DNA of 64,000 nt from Periplaneta americana (GCF_040183065.1 NC_091120.1:19319708-19383707); one strand, 5' to 3'. Shown: positions 1 to 11,004, counted from the first letter of the stretch. Numbers and translations: made by a program. Notes: generated from the letters alone by a model not told the origin.

Positions 1-142
1 TACATAACAAAAGTTTCTTTAAAAATGATTTCCGATAAGTTTTATTCTTTACAAAATTTTGATAGGATTCATATTTAATGAGATAAATGAGTTTTAAAAT
101 TAAAATAACGCCATCTAAGACGGTGCAATGAATTAAGAACAA

Positions 143-442
143 ATGACTTCGTCTATAAAGGGCCTTGGACAACAACAATCGAAACAGGGGCCTTGGACAT
201 CAACAATCAAAAGCCCTGGGATTGCGACAAAGAAAGTCAACAGGGAACTTCCGGAAGGAAGAATCACAGCAGGTGACCAACTGACAGCAGTGACCAGAGA
301 CCTTTTGAATAAGACAAGGGATGCAGCACGACTGAAGAATTATAAATTTGTATGGACAAGAGACGGTAAGATATTTGCAAGAAAAGATGAAGCCAGCCCC
401 GTGAGTAAAATCACTAATGTTGACGATGTAAATAATTTGTAA
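143..442 (+). pseudogene. ORF1 C-terminal fragment of the LINE, fused to Helitron sequence
   Basis: The 99-codon open frame starts in Helitron sequence. From about codon 25 it becomes LINE-like. The end reads YKFVWTRDGKIFARKD followed by a serine/valine stretch and VDDVNNL, a pattern common at the C-terminus of insect LINE ORF1 proteins. The N-terminal bulk of ORF1 is missing, so the start codon is an accident of the 5' truncation. ORF2 begins 52 bases after its stop. Confidence 0.6.
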
Positions 443-494
443 ATACTATTGTGTCGGTAACCACGTTTAATTATACAATATAATTGACTTAAAA

Positions 495-3467
495 ATGGCT
501 AGTAATACTATATTAAATGAAATCCATCAGTGCAAATTTAATAACAATAATAACACAATGGTTTTTAACGATTTACTTCACTGCAATGAGTATATTACCA
601 ATATTCTATCAGATCTTAAAATATTTCACTTAAACATTCGTAGCATCAACAAAAATTTTTCCGAACTCTGTGTTTTACTTAATAATTTTTCCTTTTACTT
701 TGATATTATAGTTCTAACTGAAACCTGGCTTGATCATGACTCTGGCTATGATATTAATGGTTATAAAAAATTTGTTAAAAGTAATAAGTATAATAAATGT
801 GATGGTATAGTTGTATATTTTAAGGAAAACATCGTAGTGTCTTTAAGTGATATTGACATTTCCCATTGCAACGCTATACATTTTCAATTAACACTTATTA
901 ATGATACTCTTGTTAACCTAACTGCAATTTACAGATCTCCAAAACTATGCAAAAATGAATTTCTGAAAAATTTTGAAAGCTTCTTGTCAATATACAAAGA
1001 TTTAAACAACCATGTTATTCTGGGTGACATAAACATTCAAATTTTAGAAAATAGATTAGATAATTTTGGCAACACGTATTTAAATATCATGCATGAATAT
1101 GGATACGTGAAATACTTAAATTCCATTACTCGTCCATCATCCAATTCATGTCTTGACCATATTTTCCTAAAAACGGGAAATAACTTACATTTTATACCTG
1201 GAGTATATGCAAGCGCAATAACAGATCATTATATGACTTTTGCATTGTTGTCAATCAGTAATAAAAGTATTAGCAGAGAAGCCACTGAACCTTCGGACAA
1301 TTATAAGCTAATTATAAACCATAAAAGCCTAATATCAAATATTAATAATATTAATTGGGAATCTATATTCTACAATGAAGACGCAGATACATGTTTCGAT
1401 AATTTTTATAAAATACTCTGTAACCTAATTTGTAAATTTTCTAATCATGTCCCTCTCAAATTCTCAAGTAAGTACAAAAAAATTAAACCTTGGATTACCA
1501 CAGGTATTGTTAAATCAATACGATCTAGGGATAAGTTAGCTAAGCAAGTTAAACGAGACCCACAAAACAATGTTTTATTAAATTACTACAAAAAATATAG
1601 AAATATTCTCACTAATGTAATAAGAAATCAGAGAATCAAATATTATTCTGAAAAATTTAACAAAAATAAAAATAATCCAAAGCAATTTTGGAAGACCATA
1701 AACGAAGCTACTGACACCCAATGTAATAAAAATAGTATATTAAAGACAATTATAAGTCGAAATGGAATAACAATTGAAAACAAGGAAACTATCGCAAATG
1801 AATTTAACGATCATTTTACTAATGTAAGTCATGACATCGTATCTAATATAAAAAAGAAAGTATTTGGTACTCATCACTATAAGCTTTATAATAAAAGTAT
1901 ATCATCTATGTTTATGTTTCCTGTAAACGAATGTGAAATCATTAATATTGTAAACAGTTTAAAAAATAATGTGTCTCCTGGTATTGATGGTATTACAACA
2001 AATACCCTGAAACTTATTATCGAAGCTATTTCTAAACCACTAGCCTTTATATTTAATTTGTGCATATCTCAAGGTGTATTTCCCTCAGCCCTAAAACATG
2101 CTGTGGTGATACCAATTCACAAGTCTGGTGACAAAAATAATCTTAATAATTACAGACCCATTTCACTATTACCTAGTCTCTCTAAGGTATTTGAAAAATG
2201 TATAAAAACACGGTTAATAACATTTTTAGAAAAAAATAAACTACTAAATGATAATCAATTTGGTTTCAGAAAAAATTTGTGCACTGATGATGCTATTATG
2301 GCAGTTACCTCAAAAATAATTCAAGAATTAGATGTAGGAAATAAATGTCTAGGAATTTTTCTAGACTTACAAAAAGCTTTCGATACGGTCAATCACAGTA
2401 TACTTTTGAATAAAATGGATAGATTAGGAATTAATGGAATTGCTTTAAAATTATTTAAATCTTACTTAAGTAACAGAACTCAAGCAACTAAAATAAATGA
2501 TCACCTTAGTAAATCACGTAACATTGACATAGGTGTACCTCAGGGGACGATTTTAGGTCCTGTTTTGTTTTTAATATATATCAACGATTTACTTAAAATT
2601 GACATTGAGAAATATTCTGGTACTCTGTATTCTTATGCTGATGATACTGTGGTTATATTTAGCGGTTCGAGTTGGAATGAAACTTATCAAAATTCTAACA
2701 GTGGTATTAATATTATTAAAGAATGGCTGGATGCTCACTTACTTTCTTTGAACGTTTCTAAAACAAAATTAATACCATTTTCATTAACATCACATGGCCT
2801 TGAGCAACTAGAAATAAATAATAATATAAGTATAACTATACATGATTGTAACCTACCTACTTGCTCATGTAACGCTTTGAGTATATCCTCACAAGTTAAA
2901 TATTTAGGCATTATTATTGACCAACATTTAAAATGGGACAAGCATATCTCCTTTCTGTGTAACAGATTGCGTAAAACAATCCACAAATTTTCCATTCTAC
3001 GCTCTTATTTACCTGTTTATGTTCTGCGTACTGTGTACTTAGCTCTGTTTCAATCAATAATTCAGTATGGTATTTTAGGTTGGGGAGGAATGGCAAAATC
3101 GACTCTCCGTCCTTTAAATCTGCTCCAAAAAAGAATTATCAAAATTTGTCTATATAAACCTTTTGATTACCCAACAAAATTAATTTTTCAGGAATTTGGC
3201 GTATCAAATCTAGAACAAATTTATAAACAAAAATTGCTGATTTACTTCCATAAAAACCACAATAAATTTAAATTTGATCCTCATGAATACCAGACGAGAC
3301 AAAACTACAGTTTCTTTCTAAATACTCCCAAATGCCACACAACTGCTGGATTAAAACACAGCAGAAATTTTGGACCCAAAATATATAATACATTAATTAG
3401 AGCTTACCCTGAGCTAAGTACACTTAACACACATAGATTTAAGAAACAAATCAGATTAATTATTTAA
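495..3467 (+). CDS. LINE ORF2: endonuclease-reverse transcriptase, 990 aa, intact
   Basis: This is a full-length ORF2 with no stop or frameshift. Residues about 30-255 are an apurinic-like endonuclease: FHLNIRSI, the catalytic Glu in LTETWL, HVILGDINI and the ITDHY aspartate-histidine pair. Residues about 535-800 are reverse transcriptase: PIHKSGD and NYRPISLL, motif A FLDLQKAFDTVNH (about residue 625), motif B GVPQGTILGP, motif C YADD (about residue 713) and VKYLGIIID. The C-terminal region has no RNase H and no restriction-like endonuclease. Length is typical for CR1/Jockey-type ORF2. All catalytic residues I can see are kept, so the protein could be active. The first ATG after the ORF1 stop is taken as start. 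It lies antisense inside an intron of the host aminotransferase gene. Confidence 0.9.
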   Translation: MASNTILNEIHQCKFNNNNNTMVFNDLLHCNEYITNILSDLKIFHLNIRSINKNFSELCVLLNNFSFYFDIIVLTETWLDHDSGYDINGYKKFVKSNKYNKCDGIVVYFKENIVVSLSDIDISHCNAIHFQLTLINDTLVNLTAIYRSPKLCKNEFLKNFESFLSIYKDLNNHVILGDINIQILENRLDNFGNTYLNIMHEYGYVKYLNSITRPSSNSCLDHIFLKTGNNLHFIPGVYASAITDHYMTFALLSISNKSISREATEPSDNYKLIINHKSLISNINNINWESIFYNEDADTCFDNFYKILCNLICKFSNHVPLKFSSKYKKIKPWITTGIVKSIRSRDKLAKQVKRDPQNNVLLNYYKKYRNILTNVIRNQRIKYYSEKFNKNKNNPKQFWKTINEATDTQCNKNSILKTIISRNGITIENKETIANEFNDHFTNVSHDIVSNIKKKVFGTHHYKLYNKSISSMFMFPVNECEIINIVNSLKNNVSPGIDGITTNTLKLIIEAISKPLAFIFNLCISQGVFPSALKHAVVIPIHKSGDKNNLNNYRPISLLPSLSKVFEKCIKTRLITFLEKNKLLNDNQFGFRKNLCTDDAIMAVTSKIIQELDVGNKCLGIFLDLQKAFDTVNHSILLNKMDRLGINGIALKLFKSYLSNRTQATKINDHLSKSRNIDIGVPQGTILGPVLFLIYINDLLKIDIEKYSGTLYSYADDTVVIFSGSSWNETYQNSNSGINIIKEWLDAHLLSLNVSKTKLIPFSLTSHGLEQLEINNNISITIHDCNLPTCSCNALSISSQVKYLGIIIDQHLKWDKHISFLCNRLRKTIHKFSILRSYLPVYVLRTVYLALFQSIIQYGILGWGGMAKSTLRPLNLLQKRIIKICLYKPFDYPTKLIFQEFGVSNLEQIYKQKLLIYFHKNHNKFKFDPHEYQTRQNYSFFLNTPKCHTTAGLKHSRNFGPKIYNTLIRAYPELSTLNTHRFKKQIRLII

Positions 3468-3709
3468 TTGTTTAAGCTAATTGAGTTAAAAATTGTTACT
3501 CTAATATTCATGTACTTCTTTATTTTCTATTTGTATATAGACATATTACATGCTGTATGTATTTTACCATTTATTAATGTGATTGTGCTCAATGAACTCT
3601 CGTAATTTTGTGATATATTTTGTATAACTGATCTGAACTGCGCCCGAGCACGAGCTTCTGCTCTTTCGGGCTGCAATGCCTAATGTAGCTCAAGTGTATA
3701 GTATTAATA

Positions 3710-3711
3710 AA

Positions 3712-3741
<30 letters not shown>
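3710..3741 (+). repeat. (TAT)n microsatellite, LINE 3' tail
   Basis: About ten TAT/ATT units directly follow the LINE 3' UTR and abut Helitron sequence. Such short tandem tails are produced at target-primed reverse transcription in CR1/L2/RTE-like elements. Confidence 0.8.
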
Positions 3742-3743
<2 letters not shown>

Positions 3744-4317
3744 TAAACATAGCCTACAGAGAATGTTTCTGTGTTTCTATGAAGTAATATCAGAAGCTAA
3801 ATTAACCGATTTGTATAATTAATTATTATTTCACCATTGGAAAGTGTAGTTTCTCTAGATGGACATAATGCTATAATTTTATTACAGTAACGTTTGAGTA
3901 AATCGAGGACAGGTAAGATTAAAATATCTTCTTATGCACAGAAAATCTGATAGGCTATTTTGTACATTCGTTTTCTTAATTTCTTAAAATAATATTTATG
4001 TACACTCATTTTAATCTCAGAGAATTAACGAACAACGAGAGTGTATTGATTTAGTATGCAGTAATAGTACGTTAGCTTAGCAATCCATTATTTTATAATT
4101 CAAATTTTAACTATGCTCAATTGAATCGTGTTAAAATACATAAAATATATATGCAATAAATGCAATGCAAAAAAAATTGGGTAATGAGCGAAGCAGATTA
4201 TCTTGTGCTGTAGTAAAAGTTGTTCCCTGGATCAAACGTCCTGTTTTAATGATGTAATTACTTTATATTTATTTCTAACAGGTGCAGTGGAGCGCACGGA
4301 TACGGCTAGTTATAAAT

Positions 4318-4402
4318 AATTGAGCACCCGCATGCAATAATGGGGTAAGTAGATACGAAATACATTCATGCTTACCCCATTATTGCACGAGGATGCTCAA
4401 TT
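4318..4402. repeat. 85-bp imperfect palindrome
   Basis: The left arm ATTGAGCACCCGCATGCAAT and onward pairs with the right arm ending ATGCTCAAT. The core GCAATAATGGGGTAAG is exactly repeated in inverted form. It begins 8 bases after the 3' end of the Helitron. It could be a very short MITE or a hairpin captured beside the Helitron. No coding. Confidence 0.65.
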
Positions 4403-4823
4403 TTGGTTTTCCCTTACTCTTTATTTGCACGTGGGCTTCAGTGATAGCCTTGATAGCCCACAATATATATCACTGCTTGCAGAAGAAACAAAAACACAAC
4501 AATGTACAACTTAAGACATCTGCTGGGGACATTACATCAAGTGCTGAGACTGGATGCTGAGAAAAAGAGAGTTTACTTTTTCATTTATCACAGCCTATGT
4601 ACAAGTATATAGATAGGCATACTGAAAAGTACTCCGTCTAATGTAGCCAAAACATGTGTCAAAGTCTTTCTTTCTCGCGAAATCTCAGAAGTGATTTACT
4701 TCACCTACCAACAGTTACTGATTAGAGAACATAAAAGGACACTGTTAGGGAGACACATGCCGTAGTTTAATTATCTGAATAAAAATCTAAATATTCACAC
4801 AGAACTGTGAAGTTTCATATTAC

Positions 4824-4932
4824 CCCAAGTTGGTGAAGAATAGTAAAAAGTTTTGTACTGAAGCTGCCTATGAAGAAACTCGGCACCGACACGTAAGGCA
4901 CCCGTACCACTCAGAGTCTGAACACCAAATGC
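4824..4932 (-). CDS. GOT1: Aspartate aminotransferase exon 3
   Basis: The acceptor is TTTATTGCAG and the donor is TTGGG|GTAATA. The exon has 109 bases: 36 codons ([14 protein letters not shown] to SSPTW) plus a final G, which would begin the expected GAA of the SPTWENH motif. Start phase 0 matches the end of exon 2. It carries the PLP phosphate-binding loop. Confidence 0.88.
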
Positions 4933-7900
4933 CTGCAATAAAAGTGATGCACTTATGTATTCCAGTAACTACACAGGAGTAAGAAGTGTACTAGTTACAC
5001 AATCATACTATAACTTGAATTTTTAAGCAGTTGACATTATACAGTAAAACTTTAATTATCATTATTAGTTCAGTCAGCTGTGATTGTTATCAAAACAACG
5101 AAAATGTACTCTTTTAAATTCAAGTTATAGCAACAAATCATTGAGAAAATAAAAACTATCTGTATAGATATAAACATCTTTCCTTTAGGTTATAATTTTG
5201 AACAAAATGATGTGTTACAAGAAATTTAATATCATCCCTTTAACACTATCACATTGATTTGACTTGATAAACAATTTTTTTTTTTAGTGGGTTACGATGC
5301 TGTACTCAAAAAAGTTTCATATCCTATGTTCAAGAATTAAAACAGAAAATCAATATCCCGAATTTAAAAGAAAACTTACAAATTAAACCAAACTCTTTAA
5401 CTCTATTAAATATAGAATATAATCTAAATTTAACAGAAGAAATACTGAAATCAGAAGTAAACACTGAAACAAAACTGGCTTCATTTATACACCGACAGAT
5501 CCTTGATCTCCAGAGAACAAGGTGCCGGTGCAGGTGTTACGTGCTGTTTCTTCTCACTTTATAGATCTCTTGGATATGGAACAACAAGTTTTGATGGAGA
5601 AATCATTGCAATAAGCGAAAGTCTCAGGAATTTTCTTCTTTAAGAATGCAGTTATATTGTCAAACTCCAAAGCAGCTATTCTATTAATAGTCTCTAAACA
5701 CACACCTTCATCTCAAACAGCAGAAATAACTAAATTGCTCTCTCAATTAATATCACTCAATAAAAGAATTGTATTCCAATGGATACCAACCCATGTGGAA
5801 TCCTGGGAAACGAGAATGCGGATACTTTAGCAAAGAAGGGCAGCACTGCTACTTACAGACTTGTTACTAAATCTACGTATTACGCTGTGAAAAGATTTAT
5901 TAAATCTACATACTTAAGACGTCAACAAACAAAATTTGATAACACAATCTCAAGAGAAAAAATGGAACTCTCTGCATCAAGATCCACAATTAATTTCCGA
6001 TTTACCACGAAAATCGTCTGTAGCTGCATTTAGATTGGCAACAGGCCATGATTGTTTGGCCAAACACCTGCAGAGAATTGGAATATATCAGTCCCCTAAC
6101 TGCCCATTGTGCAACTCAAACCAAGAAATGGATTCAGATCACCTCAAAATCTGTGCTTCAGTGACTGGCCATGATAATATCTTTGAAAAATATTGGAGTG
6201 CAAGAGGTCAAATGACTTTATTGTCAAACGCCTGGCATTAGAAAACAACAACAACAACGATGCTGTATCAACATCTCAGTTTATTTAGTGTCTGAATGAA
6301 ATGTTGGTGATAATGCCGGTGAAATGAGTCCAGGATTCAGCACCGATAGTTACTCAGCATTTGCTCATAATGAGTTGAGGGAAAACGCCAGAAAAACCTC
6401 AACCAGGTAGCTTGCTCCGACCGGGATTCGAACCCGGGCCACCTGGTTTCACAGTCAGATGCGCTAACCATAACTGATGCATAGGTCCTAATACTTTCGA
6501 TAGGAAAGACGACAATATCCGATGTAAAGAAAACAGCTCAGCTGATGTTCGTTCAGTGATGATCATCAACATTGTACGCTGGGCGATGATCGCCATAGCA
6601 AAACCATAGCTTAAGTACAACAGATGTAACCATTTTAACTATAATAATAAAAATGTACTGGTACATGATTTGGCAAAATCGAAAATTAATAGAATTTCGA
6701 CGTTGAAGCTATTCTGTAATTAAATCATACCTTTCCTTGAGCTAGCACATTTGAGTCTGGTCCCAACAGCATTCTCGTTGCAGCAGAACTGCATGGATCA
6801 AAGCCAAGGACAGGCAAGTATTCATGATTCAAAGTATCATCTTCAGCCAGTTTCTTCTCTGTTTTCCGGACAACAGGTAAAACCCAGGGCTTTCCTTCAT
6901 CAGTCCTATAAGCTGGTACAAAAATGTTACACAGATCAGATCAATAACAGGTATAATATTGTAAGTGAACATTAGGTATAACATGGATTACAAGAAGGAA
7001 ATGAAACTGCGCAGAAATTTCAAGAAAACATAGATAACAAACATGTTCAAAATCAATGTATGAAATACACAAAAGCAACAGAAGCTGGAGAGATAAAGAT
7101 CTGGAAGAGTAGACTAATCTTGACGTCTGTTATGCTTGACTAGCCCAAACAACTACTCAAGGCTTTTCCATTATTGTATAATGTCTGGATTTTTTGTCAC
7201 TGTCTAGTATACATCTTGTAACGAGTTTCCATGCAATTTTCATAGCCTATTCTATTAACAAACATGCTAGATAGCGAGATGAGGCCGAGGATTCGCCATA
7301 GACAGTGGCGTATACTGGTTAAAGGGTTTGGGTTACCGCTGACCCTATTATTACACAAAATATATCTAACAATTACTTTAATTTTAATTACTATGGTAAA
7401 ACTAATAATACAAAATTATTACATTATGTTATATTATAAACTTTTTCTTTTGTAATTTCCTTGGGCTAGCCCCGGTAGCCCGCAAAATACGCCCCTGGCC
7501 ATAGATTACCTGACATTTGCACGGTTGGCAAAAACCTCGATATGCAAATTGCAAGCAGAAAGGAAAAAAAATGTCTGAGTTGAGTGCAACGATTTTCTAG
7601 GAGACATCTGAATGGTGTGGCACCACAAACACAGGTATAAACAAATTTAAATTTATACCGTACATTTCCAGTCTAATTTTTTACCCTTAAGAATAATATC
7701 TATAGCTTCACGAAAAATTACACATGTACCAACATAACCACCAGAATCCACAGCCATATAATAGTACATTATGCAACGAGCCTATAATGGTAGTAATTAA
7801 GACGCGAGTATGTTTATGAAACGAGCGCGAGTTTCATAATTTTCATATGAGCATCTTAATTACCATTATAGTCAAGTTTCATACGACATTTTATGCTCGA

Positions 7901-10607
7901 CCATATTTCTAACTTGAAATTATTCATAAGTATTCATGTTATTCTTATCTGACTGAGGAGCGGAACTGACCTTGTGCAAGACCTCGTAAATTGTGAGATG
8001 TGCGCAGACGCGAAAGTATTGATTTTTTCCGAGAAACAAATGTCGACATTGACCTTGATATAATCTAGAGAGTGAAATAAACATTAACCTTGATATAACC
8101 TTGAAATTGAATTAGACATTGAAAAACGAGATGACAAATTGAATTTATTTGAATATGATTTACAATTAACGCTAATTATTATAGTAACAGAACTAGTTGT
8201 CTTTCGATTGCATATCCGAGAATAATCGATAATTGCACTTTCATATTGCTACAATGCTATTTTCCGATTGGTGGAACACCTGAACTTTAATGAATAGGTG
8301 TACTTTAATGAGGTCCATTAAAGGGCTGCTACCAGGTGTATAATTACTACATTTCGGCATGGTCGAGCATACACTAATATACCAACCATCATTACAAAAC
8401 GCTCAATACATTCCGACAAACCACAAAAACTAATCATAGTAAGTGATGACGTCAATCTTATGACATCATTCCTTCTCCAATCTAGCCAACATAAATTCTC
8501 ATAAACTCACTACCAATATTCTATAGTCAAACAGATCCGGAATTTCCACCTCACTGCACGAAACCGAACCTGAGTCTGCTGAATTTGTAGCTAAAAACGC
8601 TATCAATATGATGACTATTCAATTTCATTTCCTTAATTACATTAATTACTGTTATAATTAAATAGATTAAAACTAGTAGAGCCTATATTATTACAATTGG
8701 ATTTTGTCAAAATACACTTACTGTTAGGTGACTTTGCAGACACACAATATTCTATAATTCCTGTGTCTATTACTTCCTACGTATTCAAACTGATAGGTTT
8801 AAAAGAAGTAAATTTATTAAATGATAAGCACAGGAACAACATTTCGTATTACTGCAGAGCTGTGTCTTCTGCAACTGGTACTGATGATATTAATTTATAC
8901 TGCTTTTGTGGTTTATGGATGGACAGTATAGAAGAATGTGTTCCAGATCTTCATCATGATTATTACACCACAGACAAGTAGGATTATCAGAAATGTGAAA
9001 TCAGTGTAGGTACAATTGTGTGACAATGTGATCTGTTCTGGCTCTTGTTAAAAATGACTTAACATATCTGGGCAAGTTTTTGTACATTTCTAGATCATTT
9101 GGTTACTTTTGTATGGATTGTAAAATTTTTCCTTTGTCAGAAGAGAGCCAATTTTTGATCCATAGGTTTGTAAAATGATACTTTACTGAAGCAAAAGGCA
9201 CTGGATAGAGATATCACTGGACTAAAAATATAATACAAATGGAGTAAAAATTATTTACACAGAGCTCAAAGCTCTATGAAATGAAGTTCTTGTGCTTTTT
9301 ATTTACTAATTTTAATAATGACATATTCACTGTTCAAAAACAGTTTATTATTCTGCAGTAAAAATAAGAATGTGAGTGGAGTCAACTAGATCTACATAGC
9401 ATTTAGCATCTTGTTTTGGTGATTCATTAAACAGTATCTATGCTTTACTGTAAATAGTTCAGCATATTGAGACATGATGGACTCTAACAATGGAAACATT
9501 TACTTAGATACTGTACTTAGGCTTTTAAGGAACCCGGAGGTTCATTGTCGCCCTCACATAAGTCCGCCATTGGTCCTATCCTGAGCAAGATTAATCCAGT
9601 TTCTACCATCATATCCCATCTCCCTCAAACCTATTTTAATATTATCCTCCTATATACACCTTGGCCTCCCCAAAGGTCTTTTCCCTCAGGTCTTACAACT
9701 AACACTCTACGGTATATGAATATCTAGATTCACCCATACGTGCTACATCTCAAACGTCTGGATTTAATGTTCCTAATTATGTTAGGTGAAGAATATAATG
9801 TGTATACTTCTGCGTTGTCCATTCTCCTGTAACTTCATCCCTCTTAGCCCCAAATATTTTCTTAAGCGCCTTATTCTCGAACACCCTTAACAACATATGG
9901 AAACATTAGTTGCAATAAGTATGTCTGTTCAGTCACACATTTTAACACCTTACGATTTTAAAAGAATTAATCATCACAAAAAAAGATTCTGGCAACATCT
10001 CAACTAGTGTTTCACATCTACCGACGAAACCTGTGAAAGCTGTAGACATTTTGAGACAGAAATAAATAATTCAATAAGACAGTAGTAAAGTTGAGATCAG
10101 TAATAAGTTTACAAATCTACCACAAATCAGTGCCCAATTGACCTATTCTGATTGGAATTTGTTACATTTATCCGCTCAACACTACGACTGCTAGACTTAA
10201 GGTCATGTCTAGCTGGTTTAACTATAATCTTTACACTTTGATATATACACTCAAGTTTTGTGATTAAGTCAACTCTTCACTATAATGGAAATGTAAATTA
10301 ACATATAGAAATTAAATAAATAATAAAATGCAAATTATCTTTTAAGCACCTTCTGCACCTTTATATGTTGTAACTTAATATTGTCTCTATCAATAAAATA
10401 ACAAATAAACTTCGTATCGTCGTCTTTTAATACATCATTATGACTATATTGAAAATAAACTGTTAAGCCCCTTATTACATAACCTTCAATCTTACCTCCA
10501 ACACTCAAATTTACTTTCAAATCATATGTATCGTCTAAGAATGCTTTATTGACTGCAAATACTTCAATTGGAGGTCCAACTTTTACCACTGAATAACATG
10601 AAGCCAT
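4824..10607 (-). CDS. GOT1: Cytosolic aspartate aminotransferase (GOT1-like), 5' part, exons 1-3, gene runs off left edge
   Basis: The enzyme interconverts aspartate plus 2-oxoglutarate and oxaloacetate plus glutamate using PLP, in the cytosol (malate-aspartate shuttle, amino acid metabolism). Three exons join in phase: 10607-10496, 6912-6731 and 4932-4824. Together they give about 135 residues: start [10 protein letters not shown], then [60 protein letters not shown] and FYYSSPTW. These match the first third of cytosolic AAT, including the SGTGAL loop that holds the PLP phosphate and the SPTW tryptophan that stacks on the cofactor. No mitochondrial presequence is visible, which favours the cytosolic form. 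Oddity: Ser replaces Gly in the usual VNLGVG. Introns are 3583, 1798 and at least 4823 bp. The following exons must lie left of the window. Identification is from family knowledge, not a search. Confidence 0.9.
5290..6258 (+). pseudogene. 5'-truncated LINE remnant with RNase H domain (I/LOA-like)
   Basis: In a decayed frame one reads FIYTD, then [42 protein letters not shown] and, after another shift, the tail CPLCNSN...[12 protein letters not shown] and [21 protein letters not shown] and D of the RNase H active site are visible, as is a terminal Cys/His knuckle. RNase H at the C-terminus points to an I/LOA/R1-type LINE. Frameshifts near 5793 and 5990 make it dead. A (CAA)n tail ends it at about 6258. 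It sits in intron 2 of the aminotransferase gene. A second copy of only the 3' end is at 11005-11134. Confidence 0.75.
6259..6483 (-). mobile_element. tRNA-derived SINE (family 1), full copy
   Basis: On the minus strand it has a tRNA-like head with a B box GGTTCGAATCC (complement at 6423-6433), then the body with ACCTGGTTGAGGTTTTTCTGG and CTCAACTC, ending near a GATACAGCATCG stretch. It matches the copy at 29699-29957 along its length. It abuts the (CAA)n tail of the LINE remnant. Confidence 0.85.
6731..6912 (-). CDS. GOT1: Aspartate aminotransferase exon 2
   Basis: The acceptor is TTTTGTACCAG|CT and the donor is GGAAAG|GTATGA. The exon has 182 bases. The first two complete the Ala codon begun by exon 1. 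The following 60 codons read [20 protein letters not shown] to [14 protein letters not shown] is the strongest family motif here. Confidence 0.9.
7303..7497. mobile_element. Short non-autonomous hAT element with perfect 8-bp TSD
   Basis: The ends are CAGTGGCGTA and TACGCCCCTG. The flanks 7295-7302 and 7498-7505 are both GCCATAGA, an exact 8-bp target site duplication as hAT transposases make. The interior of about 170 bp is AT-rich and non-coding. It lies in intron 1 of the aminotransferase gene. Confidence 0.85.
7756..8380 (-). mobile_element. Recombinase-like repeat family, copy 1
   Basis: On the minus strand it starts TATGCTCGACCATGCCGAAA and ends GGCTCGTTGCATAA. It matches the copies at 47449-48066 and 49672-50308 throughout, but the peptide-coding part is partly deleted. 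A palindrome at about 7783-7873 (TATAATGGTAGTAATTAAGA and its inverse) forms the 3' hairpin. No inverted repeats at the two ends. Confidence 0.7.
8381..9517. other. Intron 1 sequence with no recognised feature
   Basis: A+T-rich sequence inside intron 1 of the aminotransferase gene. An open frame of 94 codons at 8697-8981 shows no family motif and no convincing splice context. I see no element ends here. Confidence 0.5.
9518..9893 (-). pseudogene. RTE-like LINE 3' fragment, degenerate
   Basis: The complement encodes parts of LREVGYDDRDW-type C-terminal sequence and matches the better copy at 48082-48495 (shared CTTTTAAGGAACCCGGAGGT at the 3' side). Several indels and stops are present. 5'-truncated, in intron 1 of the aminotransferase gene. 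Confidence 0.75.
10496..10607 (-). CDS. GOT1: Aspartate aminotransferase exon 1 with start codon
   Basis: ATG at 10607 is followed by 37 codons and one base, ending at donor GGAG|GTAAGA. The open frame continues to 10335, but the family match stops exactly at this donor. The motif [12 protein letters not shown], then KVNLSVG, is the conserved cytosolic AAT start. Upstream bases AAATAAATAAC precede the ATG. No TATA box is obvious. The stretch 10608-11004, which should hold the promoter, shows no element. Confidence 0.88.
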
Positions 10608-11004
10608 GTTATTTATTTAAAAACGACTAGGATTTCACAACAGCAACTTTGGAAAGTAGGATACGACCTCTACCCTTCCATTAACCTTGTGGAAATTGAC
10701 CGGAAACATCAGACGACAGAACTAGGAGTTCATGTAATTACTTCAATACAACTGCTCTGAAAAGCATATAATAATAAAGCCTGTACGAATCCAAAAAAAA
10801 AAAAAAAACTAAATATGCATAAACTATCCACATGTAAATAAATGACGCTTACTTTAGCTAATTAAAGTATGACATGGATTGACTGACGTAGTGTAGATTA
10901 TACCGACATCTGTAAGACACTGTAAGAAATATGCCCTCGAAAAATACCTTATTAAATGACCATATTCCGATATACTGTACCACGGTCAAGCTATAACGGG
11001 GGAA

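Larger units (their letters stand above)
214..3743 (+). mobile_element. LINE (non-LTR retrotransposon), nearly complete, nested in Helitron
   Basis: The element holds the C-terminal end of ORF1, a complete ORF2 (495-3467), a 3' UTR of about 240 bp and a (TAT)n tail at 3710-3741. Both borders are set by comparison with the empty Helitron copy at 33400-33430, where Helitron sequence runs straight across. It is truncated inside ORF1. The uninterrupted ORF2 and the uninterrupted tail suggest a young insertion. Domain order (endonuclease then RT, no RNase H) and the tandem-repeat 3' end fit the CR1/L2/Daphne-like part of the LINE tree; the clade is inference. Confidence 0.85.
1..4309 (+). mobile_element. 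Non-autonomous Helitron, copy 1, 5' end outside window, LINE nested inside
   Basis: The stretches 1-186 and about 3744-4309 match the uninterrupted copy at 32891-34058 almost base for base. This includes the end block with GTGCAGTGGAGCGCAC and the terminal CTAG at 4306-4309 followed by T. A 3' CTAG after a short GC-rich hairpin, with no inverted terminal repeats, is the Helitron signature. No Rep/helicase coding is present, so it is non-autonomous. It lies in intron 3 of the aspartate aminotransferase gene. Compared with copy 2 it is split by a LINE. A 28-bp motif, GGGCCTTGGACAACAACAAT and onward, is tandemly doubled at 160-213, next to the LINE junction. Confidence 0.8.

Noticed and set aside
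8697..8981. 94-codon frame in aminotransferase intron 1
   Set aside because: No motif, no splice context and no second copy in the window.
10335..10495. Rest of the 90-codon frame that begins with aminotransferase exon 1
   Set aside because: The family match stops exactly at GGAG|GTAAGA and resumes in phase at 6912, so these bases are intron.
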